Position numbers and translations under genes: made by a program. This document shows positions 35,893 to 48,999 of a stretch of 64,000 nt of DNA, one piece after another. The stretch is from assembly GCA_039881145.1 (NCBI GenBank), contig JAYKKI010000005.1, positions 29,555,501 to 29,619,500 of the forward strand, written 5' to 3'. The first letter of the stretch is position 1, and each line of letters begins with the position of its first letter. This DNA comes from Druceiella hillmani. Its lineage: Eukaryota; Arthropoda; Insecta; Lepidoptera; Hepialidae. The notes beneath the pieces are model-generated. The model did no database searches, had not been told where the DNA came from, and saw nothing but the letters and a program-made list of their open reading frames with translations.

Positions 35893-38800
35893 GTTGGGCT
35901 TTTGAATGAAAAATCGTATGAGTGTAACTTTAAAATGGTCTGTGTCTTTAATTTTTTTTACATAAATATCAGACAGCGAGTGAAAGAGATGATAATATGG
36001 GACGAGAAACTTTCAAGTGGCAGGATATTTTCACGTGTCACTTTTTTATGTATATTTGAGCATTATCGTCATAGGGGCGAGTTTGTCCTGTGTTCAGAAC
36101 ACATATTGGCGGTAAATATAAAGTTAATTGGACAGAATCTCCAGTAATAATTCAATTTATAACTTATCATACACTTAAAAGAACCTTATGGTGAATACCG
36201 CCCATTTTGTTTTTCTTTCCTTGGGCCATTAACAATATTTTTCCTAAATCGCTTGGTTAAAACTAAACGAAAAAATAATAAACTGAATACTTTACAACAA
36301 AAAAAATTACATGAAAATAAGAACAATTATGAACAAAAATAAAATGATACGTAACTAAACCGAAATTAAGTGGAAAGTTGAAAATTAAATGACAGAAACG
36401 ACATGATACCGGGATTAGCGCCGTGTTATCGTAAGCTTAAGTATGAACCGTTAAGTGAGCAAATATATTTGCTTAACTGCGACACATCGATCGTAGACAA
36501 TGCGCATAAACTCGCCTGCATGTAGCAATGGGCAGGCAAAAATAATAAAAGTGCTAAGATTGCGTGTAACCAACTTTGTTTATGGAGAGAATTGTACTTG
36601 GTTAAATATTGCACTAGATCGATGAATAGAAAAGACAACTACTATATCTACTTGTATCAAGAAAATCCTAACATTTTTGAAACATGTATTACATTTCCAT
36701 TTTTTTATTTACTAAATAGTATTATTTAAAATTATTATTCGACCATTAGTTAATTAACAATTAAACCTATTGACTCAAAAATCTGATCATTAAAATCGCT
36801 TTTATTAATTTCATTCCATTATATTGGCAGCAGCCTTGGGCGCCATTTCAGGTTAGGCTAATGTAATCACGTTATAATTTTTAAATATTTTTTTGGAATG
36901 TACGAAAAGGCTGGCCAAAGAACAACTTTAGATATAATTGGAGCAATTTTATTGGTCATTTAATAATGTATCATTTCTTTTTTGTTAATTCTTATACTAT
37001 TGCTGCATTGAGCATAAAGGTGACAAAATTATTTAATGTGTAATTGAAGTGGTATATTATCAGTAAACTACGGTATTATATTTTAGAAAATTAATTGCTG
37101 ACTATACGCGCAGCTATAAAATTGTTTCTTTGCTAAGTTGCTCAACCAAGTATAATTAACGATTATCACAATCTAATTTCATTAAACTGCAACAATAATG
37201 AAAAAAAACCGTAAACACGATTTAATAGTGAAAATCAATGCATAGTTAAAAAAATATTAATGTAAACAACAAAAAAAAGAAAAAGGAAACTTTCACCCAA
37301 TCAAGGTTTCTTTTCTAATAAATAGGATTCCATTCGTGGCGAGATTTGAGGTCTAATAGATTTTATAAAGGCTTAGCTGCTTTCAATATCACGTTTTTGT
37401 TTAAACTTTAAGATTTGTTTTCCAAACGTTCTTAATTTTTATGGACTCGTTTTAGCTTCACGTCAGGATACTGCGCGTTGCAGTGAAAGCTTTCATTGTG
37501 AAAGAAGTTTTTTGTGGTGTCTCATTATATTGCGGTAATCGTTTATACTATTCTATTAGGTACTTTTGAGGAAATATTCATAGAAAGCATACTAAATAAA
37601 TTAACTGAATTAACGATTTAAAAAAACTTGCATTCATTTATTTGTTGTGCTGCCTTTTTCATTATGCTATAAATTAACCTAAAATATCTAGCTTTTTTCG
37701 TGATATATGTTTTTATTATTTTAATATTAACGTTTGGACGAATACCAGAAACTAGTAGCCAAATTTTATACCTAGTCATGTGAAAACCATTTTACTATCT
37801 TTATGTTTAACTTTGTCGTTAAAAAATATTAGGATCAATGTAGTTTTTGGTGTAATAAACGGTTTTCAATCCATATTCTCTTTTTTACATTATTGAATTT
37901 TGTTACACAAATTAAACATTCAAACCAGTTTTTATATTTACACTGTAGATTTATATAAACGTGTTTTCAATAAAGTTATTCTGCAATTTTCAGCTGACGA
38001 TATTTTATAAATTCGAAATTGAAATTAACTTGTATCAAAATATGTGAACGCCGATCAAAACTCCATTTGTAGATCAAAATCAGATCAGATAAGCATTTCG
38101 AATTGCTTTTATATTGAACATGCATATACTTTTAAGATTTTAATGAATATTAACTAATCGCAACTGTTTTTCGTAACATTCGTCAATAACGAATTGCATT
38201 GTGTTTCCGAAGCCGGTGTTATTCAAGTATTAGCATATCAAAAAATCATTCTGGTTTAAATATCTACACTAAAATTAAATTAAATATTTGACGTTTATGG
38301 TAAGTTGAATTAATTTTTAACACCTATTCATTATATGAACAAGATTAAAAAAATAAAATATTACAATCCATATTCTATATATAAAGAAAACAATTAAACA
38401 TTCTTATAAGTAATGAAGATGTGAATATATTGCATTTGCTAGAATCTACTTTTTTTATGATCTCAGAGCAAATACTGGAAATGATTCAATTATTTATTCG
38501 CACAAAGATGGAAGAAAAGTTTTCAATCTGAATATAAAATAAATGCGATATATCGAATAGAGAACAGTATCTATAATACTTTAACATAAAAAATTGCAAC
38601 TTCCAACCTTAAATGCAAGATTTGAAAAAAAAATTAAGATGAAAAATCAAGAAAAAGTCACAAGAGTACTACATTGGGTAGAAATTAAAACAACAACCTT
38701 ATTTGTGGGGCAAGTTTTTATATATTTCAACATACTTCTAACACCGCTCTGCCAAATTAGCTAATGTATATTACAATAATTGAATGATGATTTATGTAAT

Positions 38801-41361
38801 AACACCTCTAAAAGGTATAGACGAATTAATTTTACTGAAAAGATAATAAAGCAATTATAGTGCGGGTGAAACTCAAAGGCTTCCAACATAGTTCGAAACC
38901 GCAAGAATGAATTTGTGAATGTAGCGAGTTTGTGGAAATTTTTTGTTTGAGAGGTCATGCGACTCGACGAAAAATAAAATATTATGGTGTTCATTGACAT
39001 AAAGGAAAGATCCTAAGTTGACATCCTGTTAAGGGCAGACTCAAAACCACAGGTATCACTAGTTCATGAGTCCTTTTTCTATTTCTTCCGATCAGAAGCT
39101 GCGATTTTTACGTTATATAAGGTTCGTTTTCTTAGGTTTACATCGATTTATTTCAACCACGTTTCCTTTTGTAAATCTCGATAGGTTTTTTACTAATAAT
39201 GTCGAATTCTCCAAAGAAACTGGTAAAGGAGTTTGTTCTTATTCATCCAACTCACGTATCCCAACCATTGTAGATGACATTGCTGAATTCGATATTCAAT
39301 AGTTGGTCAATTCTGATAGCGAGATCAGAAAGTATCACTGGTGATTCTGGCAAGGATTAAGACTCGTCGAAGTTGTGATGATAATATTTTTTATCATCGT
39401 CATTATATGACTAAACACAAAATTAAATTTCATAAATGTATTTAAAGAGCAGCAGGAATGAAATTAATAAATGTGAAACAATTTAAAAAATGAAGAGTGA
39501 AAGAACATTTTTGACAAAGACTATTTAAATACAAATATATATAAACGAACATTTCGTGTCTATATTTATAAAAGATGTATAAATAATAAAAGTAAAATCT
39601 AAGTTATGACCATTGAAAAATCAAAAGTAATCATAAGAAATGGTATAACAGAAATTAAAGAAATTTTACTTCAAAACATTGAAAATTGAGCATAATACGA
39701 TCTACGTTTAAAAAATAAAGTCGGCTATCGCTTTTTATGTACCTAGCTGTTAAATCCACTCGAAACGGGATCGACTTCGAAACAACGGCGCAACCTGTTT
39801 TGTCAAAAGTAATATGTAGTCTATCGACTGTTACAATGTTACTGACAGATGAAACATTACTGTATATGTATTAAAATTGAATAAATATTCAATTAACATT
39901 ATTATTTGCATCCTTAGATATAAAGACGTAGTCACGATTTAAAGATGTAAATGTAATAATAGCAAAAGATGTTTCGTCCTTACAGAATAAAAGTTAGATA
40001 TTTAAAAACTTGTTTTGGCACTTGATATTTTTTGACAAGCTTCAATCTGCGGTCTCCCATTCGTGTATTTTTTGTTATCCGTTTTTATTCGTATGTTGAT
40101 ATAATTAATTTATGTGCTTTTTAGCACGGTATAAATCAAGTTCTATAAATTGTATATATCACTTGCATTATTATTGACTTTTTGATAAATTGCAAAAAAA
40201 TGAAAATATAAAAGTAATATAAAATGTATGCATTATAAAAATAGAAATTGTTCTGTAAAACGAAAAAAATAATTTGAATGATTTTTGAAACAATACATTT
40301 TGTTTGAAAGTGGATTACATCATGAATAAATAAAGCAAGCCTAAACAATAATGTGAATGTTGATAAATAAAATCCAGAGAAGCCCATTATTCGCAAAAAG
40401 AAACATTGAAAAAATAACTTGAGGACCCCTTTGTAAACATTTATTGTAGTGCCTTCAAATGCTAAAACCATTAGACTGCTGACGAAGCGCAGTTCTACTA
40501 AGTTTCCATAGGAATAGTGTTCACGTTAGAAAGAAATCTCCCCCTAATCGATCTATTTCAACTTCAATTCTTTGATTGCGACGATAAATGTAATGATCTC
40601 TTATGATGAAAAATGAAGCGAGAATTCTAAATTAAAGTAAGGGCTCTGATGATATCCATGTTACGAATTCTGAGCATTGATGGGTCGAACAACCGTCATA
40701 TTTTTAGGTATACACGGACTACAGTAAAAACTTCATGATGTGATATATTTTTGAATAAAATGTATTCGTATTGTTAGAAAGTCGTTGGCCGAAATTATAA
40801 AATTAAAATCAAAATATATGAAATGAAAATAAAAATTTTATGCTTTTTTGAGATATATTTTACAAGCATAGCACGACTTCCAGTAATATAATAAAATAAT
40901 ATATATAAAATAAACATAATTTTTAAGCTTAGGGTCTACTTTTATCAATTATCTTAATTACTTAATTACTTTTATTAATTATATTTATGTGGTTGAGGCG
41001 CGGCGTATGATGAACTTTTGATATTCCCGCGCTGTTTTTCTTCTTTATTATCTCTGTTCGTGCTCGAATGCATCACGTCGAATGTCATCGAAATGCGCAT
41101 TTATTTACTTTCAAGAACCTTGTAATTTTATATGTTAAAATGGATATGACATATATTTTGATGAGGATTAATATATGAACCTAAACTTAACACAATTTTT
41201 TTTCTCCGGTTTTTGAAGTAAAACTAATTATATTTAACACAGTTATTATATCTTATCTACAACGGATAGATACATACTGTTGGGAATGTTTTTATAGATT
41301 TTTGAGATCTGTAACTCTTCCATTTGTTATTTTTTGTTAATATATTTTTCACCGATTTTCG
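35893..41361. other. AT-rich non-coding stretch
   Basis: I recognise no coding family. Slightly GC-richer patches at 39050-39370 and 40980-41100 were read on both strands without a match. The former has a 78-codon plus frame rich in Ser and Phe. Confidence 0.4.
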
Positions 41362-41401
41362 ATGAAGGAACTTAATGGTGAGAACCATTAAGTTCCTTCA
41401 T
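41362..41401. repeat. perfect palindrome, 18-bp arms, 4-nt spacer
   Basis: ATGAAGGAACTTAATGGT (41362-41379) and 41384-41401 are exactly complementary around GAGA. Confidence 0.93.
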
Positions 41402-42600
41402 GCCATGTCCCAAACTCATCGAGCTTTGAAAAAGCTTTCTTTCATACATTAAATTTAAACCCTAAATGAATAAATATTTAAAGAAATTTTCCAAATATTA
41501 AATATAAACCGCAAATTTTTTTATGAACTCGTTAAAAAGTCGTTGCTATGATGATATTCTATTTTCACACTTTTTTGCTCGAGAATCGCATGTGACGACG
41601 GTTTACTAAATTCTTTTTAATTGCATTATTAAAAAGGTGCTGTCATTAGTAAAACGAATTCGACACAACATCCTTTACAGTATATCATGCATTACAATAC
41701 TTTCTCAATTAACAAGAAAAAGTTTCAATAACATTTTTAAATCAAACAAATAATATAATTAGATATATATAAAATAATTAAGGGAAACAATTATATAAAA
41801 AATTACTCAGATTTGTTACTAAAATAAGCAAAACGCTGAAAGTAGACGCCAATAATATACGCCTCAATATCATATATTTTATATTTGGGGTAATCCCATG
41901 CCGTACTTTACACATGCTGTTGATATACTTGATAAAATTCTAAAGCAGATTTAAACTTAAATAATTTTATTGGGGAATAGAACTTTGTACAAAAAAACAG
42001 TCGTAATAGGTGGCCCGTGCATGTAACAAGGGTAAAAAATGTAATATCTATCTTGAATAAAATGTTGAGAAAAGGTAAAGCGCAAAGAAGTAAATAGAGA
42101 ATATATAAAAGCTGTTGATGCCAAAAATCGCTTCATTGTATGACAGCAATTTTGCACCATTCAGGGCAGTAACAAGTAAGTGATCGTGTTTCCACATAGG
42201 GATTGAGCTTTATAAGCTTCTTTTGACTGTTGCTATAATAAGGAACAGTTTTAAAGACGTTATTTAATATAGGCACGTAATTATTACTATCCTTGGAGTA
42301 ATTTTTCGACTTTAAATGCATTTGACAATTTTATTGAAATAATACCAAATTAGGAATGCACCATTGCGAGGTTTATAATAAAGGTTTTAATATCTTCCGA
42401 AGAGTTTTTATAATGAATTAGTAGCTAAACGTTAAGAACTGGATAAATCTCAAGTATTATTTTCGTTTAGAAACATCGCTAACGTAATCAAATATTTCAA
42501 CCTGTATTCTTGTACGTTGTTTGCATTCAATAGCGCAGCATCAACCTAGCATTAGTCATGGACTATTAGCAGAACATTTATTTAATTTTCCAACGTACTT
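41402..42600. other. AT-rich non-coding stretch grading into the jockey 3' end
   Basis: Nothing recognised up to about 42480. From there to 42850 on the minus strand there is a poorly conserved possible C-terminal extension of the jockey ORF2, too decayed to delimit. Confidence 0.35.
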
Positions 42601-42853
42601 AAGCTATTCCTTAACAGACATTTTTTCGCAAATATCTCGGAGTGTGTTTCAGCCTTCTCAGTTCATGGATAATATTGAAAAGTCGAATGGCCTCTACGTT
42701 AGTATGGTTGGGGAGTCATGTTTAATAGCATGTTCTTGGATGACTTTGTTAATCTATTTTATGTCTTATTCGTTGTAAATTTTTTAATTGGTTTCATGGC
42801 AATATATATGGGTAATTATATGTAAGAACTTGCTTTGGCTTCGTTGCATTACA

Positions 42854-44620
42854 TTAGGATATGATTTCTTGGTACATCCCCAAAGCTGGAATGATGTCCA
42901 ACCAACCACAATATTTGTCGTTGTTACAACCTGATTTGTTCACTTTTATTTTAACGTGGTGTTTCCAATTAAGCCAACTATCCAAATGGAGTCTAAGATA
43001 TGTTTCTGTATCTGCTTGCGGGACTTGAATTTTGTTACGGCAAATGTGTAAATTGCTATTTATTCGACACAATGTAAATGTGACATGAATGGATTTAGAC
43101 GGTCCATCTTTTGATTTTGTCAAGAAATTCTTGTAAATTTGTGGTTGCTGGCTTTGTGTGTCTGCAGTTGTTATTACTATCGTATCAACAGCAAAGGTGC
43201 CTATGAAGGTTGTTCTACAGTGGGAATATCAGCGGTATAAAGTAGATGAAAGAGTCCTAAGACATTTCCATGCGTCACGCCTGACCGGGTAGGACAGAAA
43301 CCCAAATACACTTCCTCGTGCGATACTCTGAACCTTCTATCAGATAGATAGGACTTAAGTAACTGACAATAGTTCGTCGCTAGCTATTTGCTCATTTTAT
43401 GAACAAAACCTTCGTGCCACACTCTGTCAAAACGCTGTGATACGTCCAGGAACACTACAGGGCAATATTTTCTTTCCTCGAATGCCTTTTCGGTTATTGT
43501 TATCACTCTATGAACTTGGTCGATGGTTAAATTTTTATTTCTCAATCTAAGCTGGAAATCCGGGACATTCACGATTGGTTTAAGTCGTTTCAGCAATAAT
43601 TTCTCCAATAGTTTAAATATTGATATAGGTCTGTACGATGTTTTCTGTTCCGCTGTTTTATCAGGTTTTTTTAACATGATTATTCAAAATATCGCATGTT
43701 TTGAAGCATTACGGAACATGGTTTAACCGAAAACAATCTTTACATTCTTGATAGCTTTACATACATATGTTAGCATGATAATAGCTTTGAGCTAAATAGA
43801 CCAGGAGATATTTTATCAATTCCAGGTGCTTTTTTAGGGTTTAGATTCCTCTCTATTTCTTGTACTACTTCTATTGGAGTTACTGGTTTGATTGCTATTA
43901 CTGATTAATTTATTGGAGTTGGATCAATGCTGGTTTGAATATAATGGGGTTGGAATACTGATGCTAGGTGTTGAGCAAAGGCTTCAGCTTTCTATTCATT
44001 TCTTCTTATCGACTGACTGTGTGCATTCTTGATAGCTAGCACTTGAATAAGGGGTCGTTTGAATCTACAAGTAGCTTTCCACGGTGAATAGTCTTTGTCT
44101 GCATCGGAACCCAGTCCGTTCAAGTAGACGTCGGTGCAATTCTGCTTATAATGTTTAATTAACATATTAACTCGATTGCTCCCTTGGTCTCGATTGATTT
44201 ATTGGTCTAGGCCATACACGCCTTGCTTTTCGACTCTCCTTGATTAGATTTCTATTGTCGGCAGGATAATTTATATCTTGTTCTGGTTTTTCTCTTAGGA
44301 TTGGAGTAGCCTTACTGGCTGCCGGACGTAAATATGCAACGAAAATTTCTATCCCTGTTGCTTCAGGTCAGTTCCATTATGCTGAATAGTAATTTTGGTG
44401 GCTTGAATATGTGGCTATTTTATTTCTTCTTGAAAATGTATATTTCGTTTTATTAATAAGGCTGTTCCCTCACGGGCATGTTTGCTAAGATAAATAATCC
44501 AGTAGGCGCTATATTTTTTCATTTTAATGTGGTTCTTTTACGTAAAGCGAGTTTCAGATATTAGTGCAAATCATTCAATTTCAAGTTTTTTTTACCTTTT
44601 GTTGGTGGCATTTGAATTTC
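42854..44620 (-). pseudogene. jockey ORF2 (endonuclease-reverse transcriptase), pseudogene
   Basis: Minus strand. Endonuclease N-part near 44580-44340: ISETRFT, REGTALLIKRN, IQATKITI, EIFVAYLRP. The sequence then jumps to YPADNRNLIKESRKARR (about 44290-44230), a block that should follow the endonuclease domain, so its catalytic middle and end are deleted. The linker gives DKDYSPWKATCRFKRP (about 44080), then KAEAFAQHLASVFQPHY and PGIDKISPGLF. RT fingers and palm are open at 43384-43677 (TSYRPISIFKLLEKLLLKRL, VFLDVSQRFDRVWHEG). The next block (GFCPTRSGVTHGNVLG) leads to TFAVDT at about 43181-43198, where the family has FADD: the first Asp of the catalytic pair is Val. Post-palm sequence SKSIHVTFTLCR and TETYLRLHLDSWLNWKHHVK closes the match at 42854-43123. 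Stops and frameshifts occur throughout. Confidence 0.92.
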
Positions 44621-44829
44621 TTCCAATTTTTCCACTTTTTGGCTAATTGGCTAATACTTAGTTTAATACCTGAAATAAAGTAAGCAATGTCATCATGTCA
44701 GCGATGGTAGGCTCGCTAAATGCAGCTTGCTTCTTATTATTATTACTTGGATTAATTATATTTTTATGGATTGAGCGAAAGACATTTTTGCAATAGATGG
44801 TTCATCTTTTTCAGACCGTTTTTTATTCT

Positions 44830-45700
44830 CGATTTCCATTCTACGAACAGCAGAAATTTTCTTTGGTTGTAGAGCCGGATGTCTTCTATCGTTACAAAAT
44901 GCACATATTGCTACACTGTTGCGTTGTTTTTTACACAGTGTATTGTGATGATTGCCAGCACATTTTATTCACTTTTGTTGTTTATTACAAATATTCTTCC
45001 AAATGTCCAAGTCGCTGGCAATTTGTACATTGTGTAATACCTTTTACCTTTTTAGGTGATTCAATGGACAGCTTTTAATTCAGCAAGTTGTTTATTTCAA
45101 ATACAGAATTATTCTTTTTGTCTGATATCTACATGTAGTAATAAAAAATGTTTGTAACTTTTTTCATCGCCATTCGTTTTCCTTTTCTGAATATTTAGAA
45201 TATTAAGAACATCATGTCCTAGTTTATTGATTGCTAATTTTATATTACTGACATCTGTTGATGACGACAATCCTCTTATGACAAATCTGTACAACGTGTC
45301 ACTTTTCAGTTGAAAAGTGTGGAATTCCAGTTTGTAAAAGGAACTGTTTTGTCTGTTTCCTTCTTCCTTTATTTTGGTTTTGAGATAATTGTTAATTGTT
45401 GTATAATCGTTTTTTGTTTTGAAATAACTTCCTTTTTTGATGATTCTTCCGGTGACACACTTTCTTTATGATACCGTTTTTCTATTATTGTTGTTCTTAC
45501 TTCGGACTTCAATTAATTATTTTTCCAGTTCTTCTTCATACATCCAATATTTGGTACTTTGGAAAAACAATGACTTATATTGGGCACTGTTTATTGTGGA
45601 GATGAAAAAGTTTTAATATGCTTTTCTAGTGCAGTAACTTTCTGCTGTAACTCATGTATCGTTACATGTCGTTGTTGGCAGAAAGCCAACTGTTGTTGAT
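44830..45700 (-). pseudogene. jockey ORF1 (gag-like) protein, pseudogene
   Basis: ORF1 proteins bind element RNA and form the RNP. From the 5' side: QQQLAFCQQRHVTIHELQQK followed by VTALEKHIKTF (about 45600-45690), a heptad-like segment; a 61-codon open stretch at 45109-45294 reading YRFVIRGLSSSTDVSNIKLA and LGHDVLNILNIQKRKT, the RRM-like domain of jockey ORF1; after a frameshift, KVKGITQCTNCQRLGH (about 45005-45055), the first zinc knuckle, whose last Cys is lost (EEYL); after another shift, CAGNHHNTLC and AICAFCNDRRHPA, the second and third knuckles. Stops and frameshifts make it non-functional. The identity is firm. Confidence 0.88.
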
Positions 45701-46210
45701 ATACGGTACTACTCAGCCGATACTTAAAATATATCCAGCTGGCGAGATGTATGGTTTGCTACACGATAGCATACCACTCCACGCTGCTTCTCAACGCAGG
45801 ATTGTTCTCCTAGAATTTTTTGGCAAGCAATGGATATTTGGGTTTAGCCTCGTACAGAGGCCTCCGCGCTCGTCTGGTCCAACACTGGGAATTTTTTTAT
45901 GATGATGGCTAAAGGGATTAATATTCTGTAAGGAATCTCAAAATGGAACAAAAGTGAGACATCGTATTGTTCAAGCCTTCAACACTGTCTTCGATTGCGA
46001 AAGTATGTTGAGTTACAGGGATTGCACTTTCAAAATAAAATAAGTACGCAAGTAGTTTTAATGAATATATATATTCTTAACAATATAATACCTGAATTAC
46101 AAAAGGTAGTACCCAATTTTATTGCGAGCGAGACAAAAATGTTTAGTCAATTGGTCTTTTTTATTCGAAAAGTAAGAATGATTAATCGGCGCCCTAAAGA
46201 TGAATGAGTG
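45701..46210. other. possible jockey 5' UTR and flank
   Basis: 45750-45890 is unusually GC-rich for this window (CCTCCGCGCTCGTCTGGTCC) and lies just upstream of the jockey ORF1 on its strand, so it may be the internal promoter/5' UTR of the element. Plus-strand frames at 45654-45902 and 45995-46207 are not supported as genes. Confidence 0.45.
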
Positions 46211-47528
46211 TTGGAAATGATTGCTAACACTATTTCACAATAATACAATTTCACCACTCGCATTTTTCATTTTATTTTGATGCGAATAATGTAAACCTAC
46301 TAACTAATAATGTAACACTCTTAGTAGTACAATCTATTAAAATTGCAAAGAATTTTGTATATAACGACTGAATAAATAAGACTACTAACCCACAATCAGA
46401 TGCTATGATAGAAACCTAAACAGCTGATAGCCAGGCGGTCATATTGCCGCTTTTAATCTACGAGAGAAGTTTAAGTGACCCACTTCTGCCAGTAAAAACA
46501 ATCTAGAGTTTACGCTTTCAAAGAAGTTAAACCATCATTGATCTCACGAAATAATGACTAAACAGTCATTTAAACTTGGTGGTTTTATTTCATGTTTTTC
46601 AAGACAGTTAAACGAAAATTTCTCTGCTATCACGACATTTGACAAGTATAGTTACCAATCTAATAATTGTTAGTTTTTACAAAGATGTATAATAATTATA
46701 TTACAATAAATTTTAACTGGTTTTATTTCGGTTTAATTAAAAATGTTAAGACAAACACAAATTGTAAAGAGCGTTATTCCTGTCTTAGTAATTTCTATTA
46801 AACTTTCAGATGACAAATTTAGAGCAAATATCATGCCAAGAGGATAGTCTTCAATGTTTGTCTTTTTGATGGCATAATCATACAGGTTTACGTTGGTTGC
46901 GTGGTTCTTTGTTATGGTTCTCTTTAACTAAACTCCAATAATGTAATTTTTTTACTAATTTTTAATTACGATCACATGAAAAAAACAGAGCAAAAAAAAC
47001 ATAGATTTAGAAATTCTGACCCATCGCACCTGAATTACCTAAAAATGGCAAATTATGTTAAGTGATTTAAAAAGACCAAGAAAGTATTCTCTGTAACCTG
47101 ACTTTAAAATAGTCAATACATAAGTATATATCTTTCCAATATAAAAACAAAGGCCTTTCGCATTGTGACTAAACTTAAAATTGCATAAATAACGATGGAG
47201 AGGTCAATACTACGTATGTTCATCCTAGACCGTAGACCGTGAAAGGTCTGTTACCATGGATACAAGCAGCAAATGGTACATTTGCAATTGTAGTGGGCAA
47301 GTCAAGTATTGCTATATTAGAGCGAAAGCTGAATTATAAAGTAATACCAAGAAACTAGTTATTGTAATTCTAGCATATACAAAATGACGTAATTAGGTTT
47401 ATTGAGTAATCAAGAATCCCTTCTTGATAAAGAAAAATAAACGAAAATATTGAAATAATTGACGAAAAAATAGACGAGAATTGCCAAAAAGTGTATATAG
47501 AATATTTCAATAACAGAGGCTAAATATG

Positions 47529-47531
<3 letters not shown>
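46211..47531. other. AT-rich non-coding stretch
   Basis: Nothing recognised. Confidence 0.45.

Positions 47532-47581
<50 letters not shown>
47532..47581. repeat. (AT)n microsatellite
   Basis: About 24 AT units without interruption. Confidence 0.95.
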
Positions 47582-47585
<4 letters not shown>

Positions 47586-48467
47586 TACCATGTTAAAGAA
47601 TCGTAAGGCTTCATTTTTTAGAAGACGAACATCTTTTTTTAAATTATGAAGGAATTAATTTAAAAAACCGCACTTTACTTACTAAAGCAATTGAGCTTAA
47701 CCTCAATAAGTTTTATGTCAAATATTGAGAATGACTTTGTGAACCTCCCTCCTGCATAATCTTTTGACCATAAAAATTATAAATCGAATTAGTAGGCTTG
47801 TTACACACATAATTACATACAAGTGAAAATAAATAAAGCGTGTAAAATATGTCTTATTAAATTATTAGCCTGCATGTGCAATCACAATTTCCCAAAATAA
47901 TAAATTAAGCACGATTATGGGTTGCATCAATAACAGTTCTCCCAGAATATCATAGGAATCGTTGCCATATAACAAGAACTTAATTTCAAATCGAATACAA
48001 ATTTTGAACGAAAAAGTGAATCAACTTCAAATAAGTACGCAATAACAAGCGCACTGAAAATTATAAAATAATGAGAATACGACAACTTAGTTCAAACTTT
48101 TCCAGTACCACATTCTTTCTGAACGTAAATAAATTTGGAAAATACTTCAACCGTTAGACACTTTTAGAGTCGATGGCATACTTGACATGCCCCTTTATTT
48201 CTCTCTGTATAACCACATACAGACACATAAGAGCCACATAGAGAAATCGGCCAACTTTTCTGTTAAAAAGTTTTCCATTTTTAGTGCTTTTGATTTTCAA
48301 TATTGCATACATGCATGCATGCTTATATGCGAGCATGTATACCCACGGACTTATGAGCATAATTTCCCTCTTTTGGCTTCACCATATCCAGTCCTACACG
48401 CCTTTATGCCCTTTATGCCAGTGCATAGTTATCTCTACCTACTAACATTTCAATTGCTATAGAAACA
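47582..48467. other. AT-rich non-coding stretch
   Basis: Nothing recognised. Frames on both strands at 48154-48462 overlap and match no family. Confidence 0.45.
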
Positions 48468-48537
48468 TACGCACCCACGCAAGCACGCACGCACAGAACA
48501 CACACACAGCATACACACACAGGCACACACACACGTG
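48468..48537. repeat. (CA)n/(GCAC)n microsatellite
   Basis: Degenerate CACA and GCAC tracts. Confidence 0.9.
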
Positions 48538-48759
48538 TTATGTTTATTGCAATTTCATCCAGTTCTGAATAATTTTTAAAGTCTCTTCATTTTCAGCGAA
48601 TTTTCTTCTACATATGCTAAATTGAGTTCATTAATATTTTTCACGAATAGTATAATGTTCATTGGTTAATTCACACAAGCTTTTATCTTTATCAAATCGA
48701 CAACAATTACCAATATATGGTTTAAATATAATCTTCCACATCCTGGAATAGGTATTTAA

Positions 48760-48985
48760 ACGCTTTCTCCTGTTTCACTTGGGTAGAAATTCGTACTTGA
48801 TATAAGTTTCATCCTCTGGTTTCTTTTCAAGACATAACTTTTTTCTTATCCGTTCTTCATTATGAAGGACTAATTTATACAGAGAGTACAATTGTGTTGC
48901 TCTAGGTCTTGACAAATTTCACTTGTACGTTTGTTTGGACTTTCATTGGTCATGTTTATTGTTTGATTTCTCATCGGTCATAGTT
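48760..48985 (-). other. coding-like extension downstream of the integrase pseudogene
   Basis: One minus frame reads LSRPRATQLYSLYKLVLHNEE, then RIRKKLCLEKKPEDETYIKY and EFLPK without a stop. The charged, helical composition looks like decayed protein sequence and it lies on the same strand as, and just downstream of, the integrase remnant. I do not recognise the family; it may be the 3' module of the same element. Confidence 0.35.
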
Positions 48986-48999
48986 TTAAGTTCATGTAA

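Larger units (their letters stand above)
42850..45700 (-). mobile_element. jockey-clade non-LTR retrotransposon, broken
   Basis: Minus-strand order from high to low coordinates: ORF1 N-terminal coiled-coil-like segment, RRM-like domain, zinc knuckles, then ORF2 endonuclease remnant, linker, RT fingers, palm, and post-palm region. Every block matches jockey proteins in sequence and order, but they are spread over three frames with several stops, so it is inert. Base composition is less AT-rich than the flanks. The true 5' end may reach about 45890, where a GC-rich segment ends; the 3' end may reach about 42480. Confidence 0.92.

Noticed and set aside
42521..42778. 85-codon plus-strand frame
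   Set aside because: Antisense to the probable decayed C-terminal end of the jockey ORF2; no independent support.
45654..45902. 82-codon plus-strand frame in GC-rich DNA
   Set aside because: It lies opposite the jockey ORF1 start and probable 5' UTR; the composition is explained by the retroelement.
48154..48462. Frames on both strands with Cys/His-rich appearance
   Set aside because: They overlap each other on opposite strands, and the 3' flank is a CA microsatellite. No conserved spacing of Cys or His.
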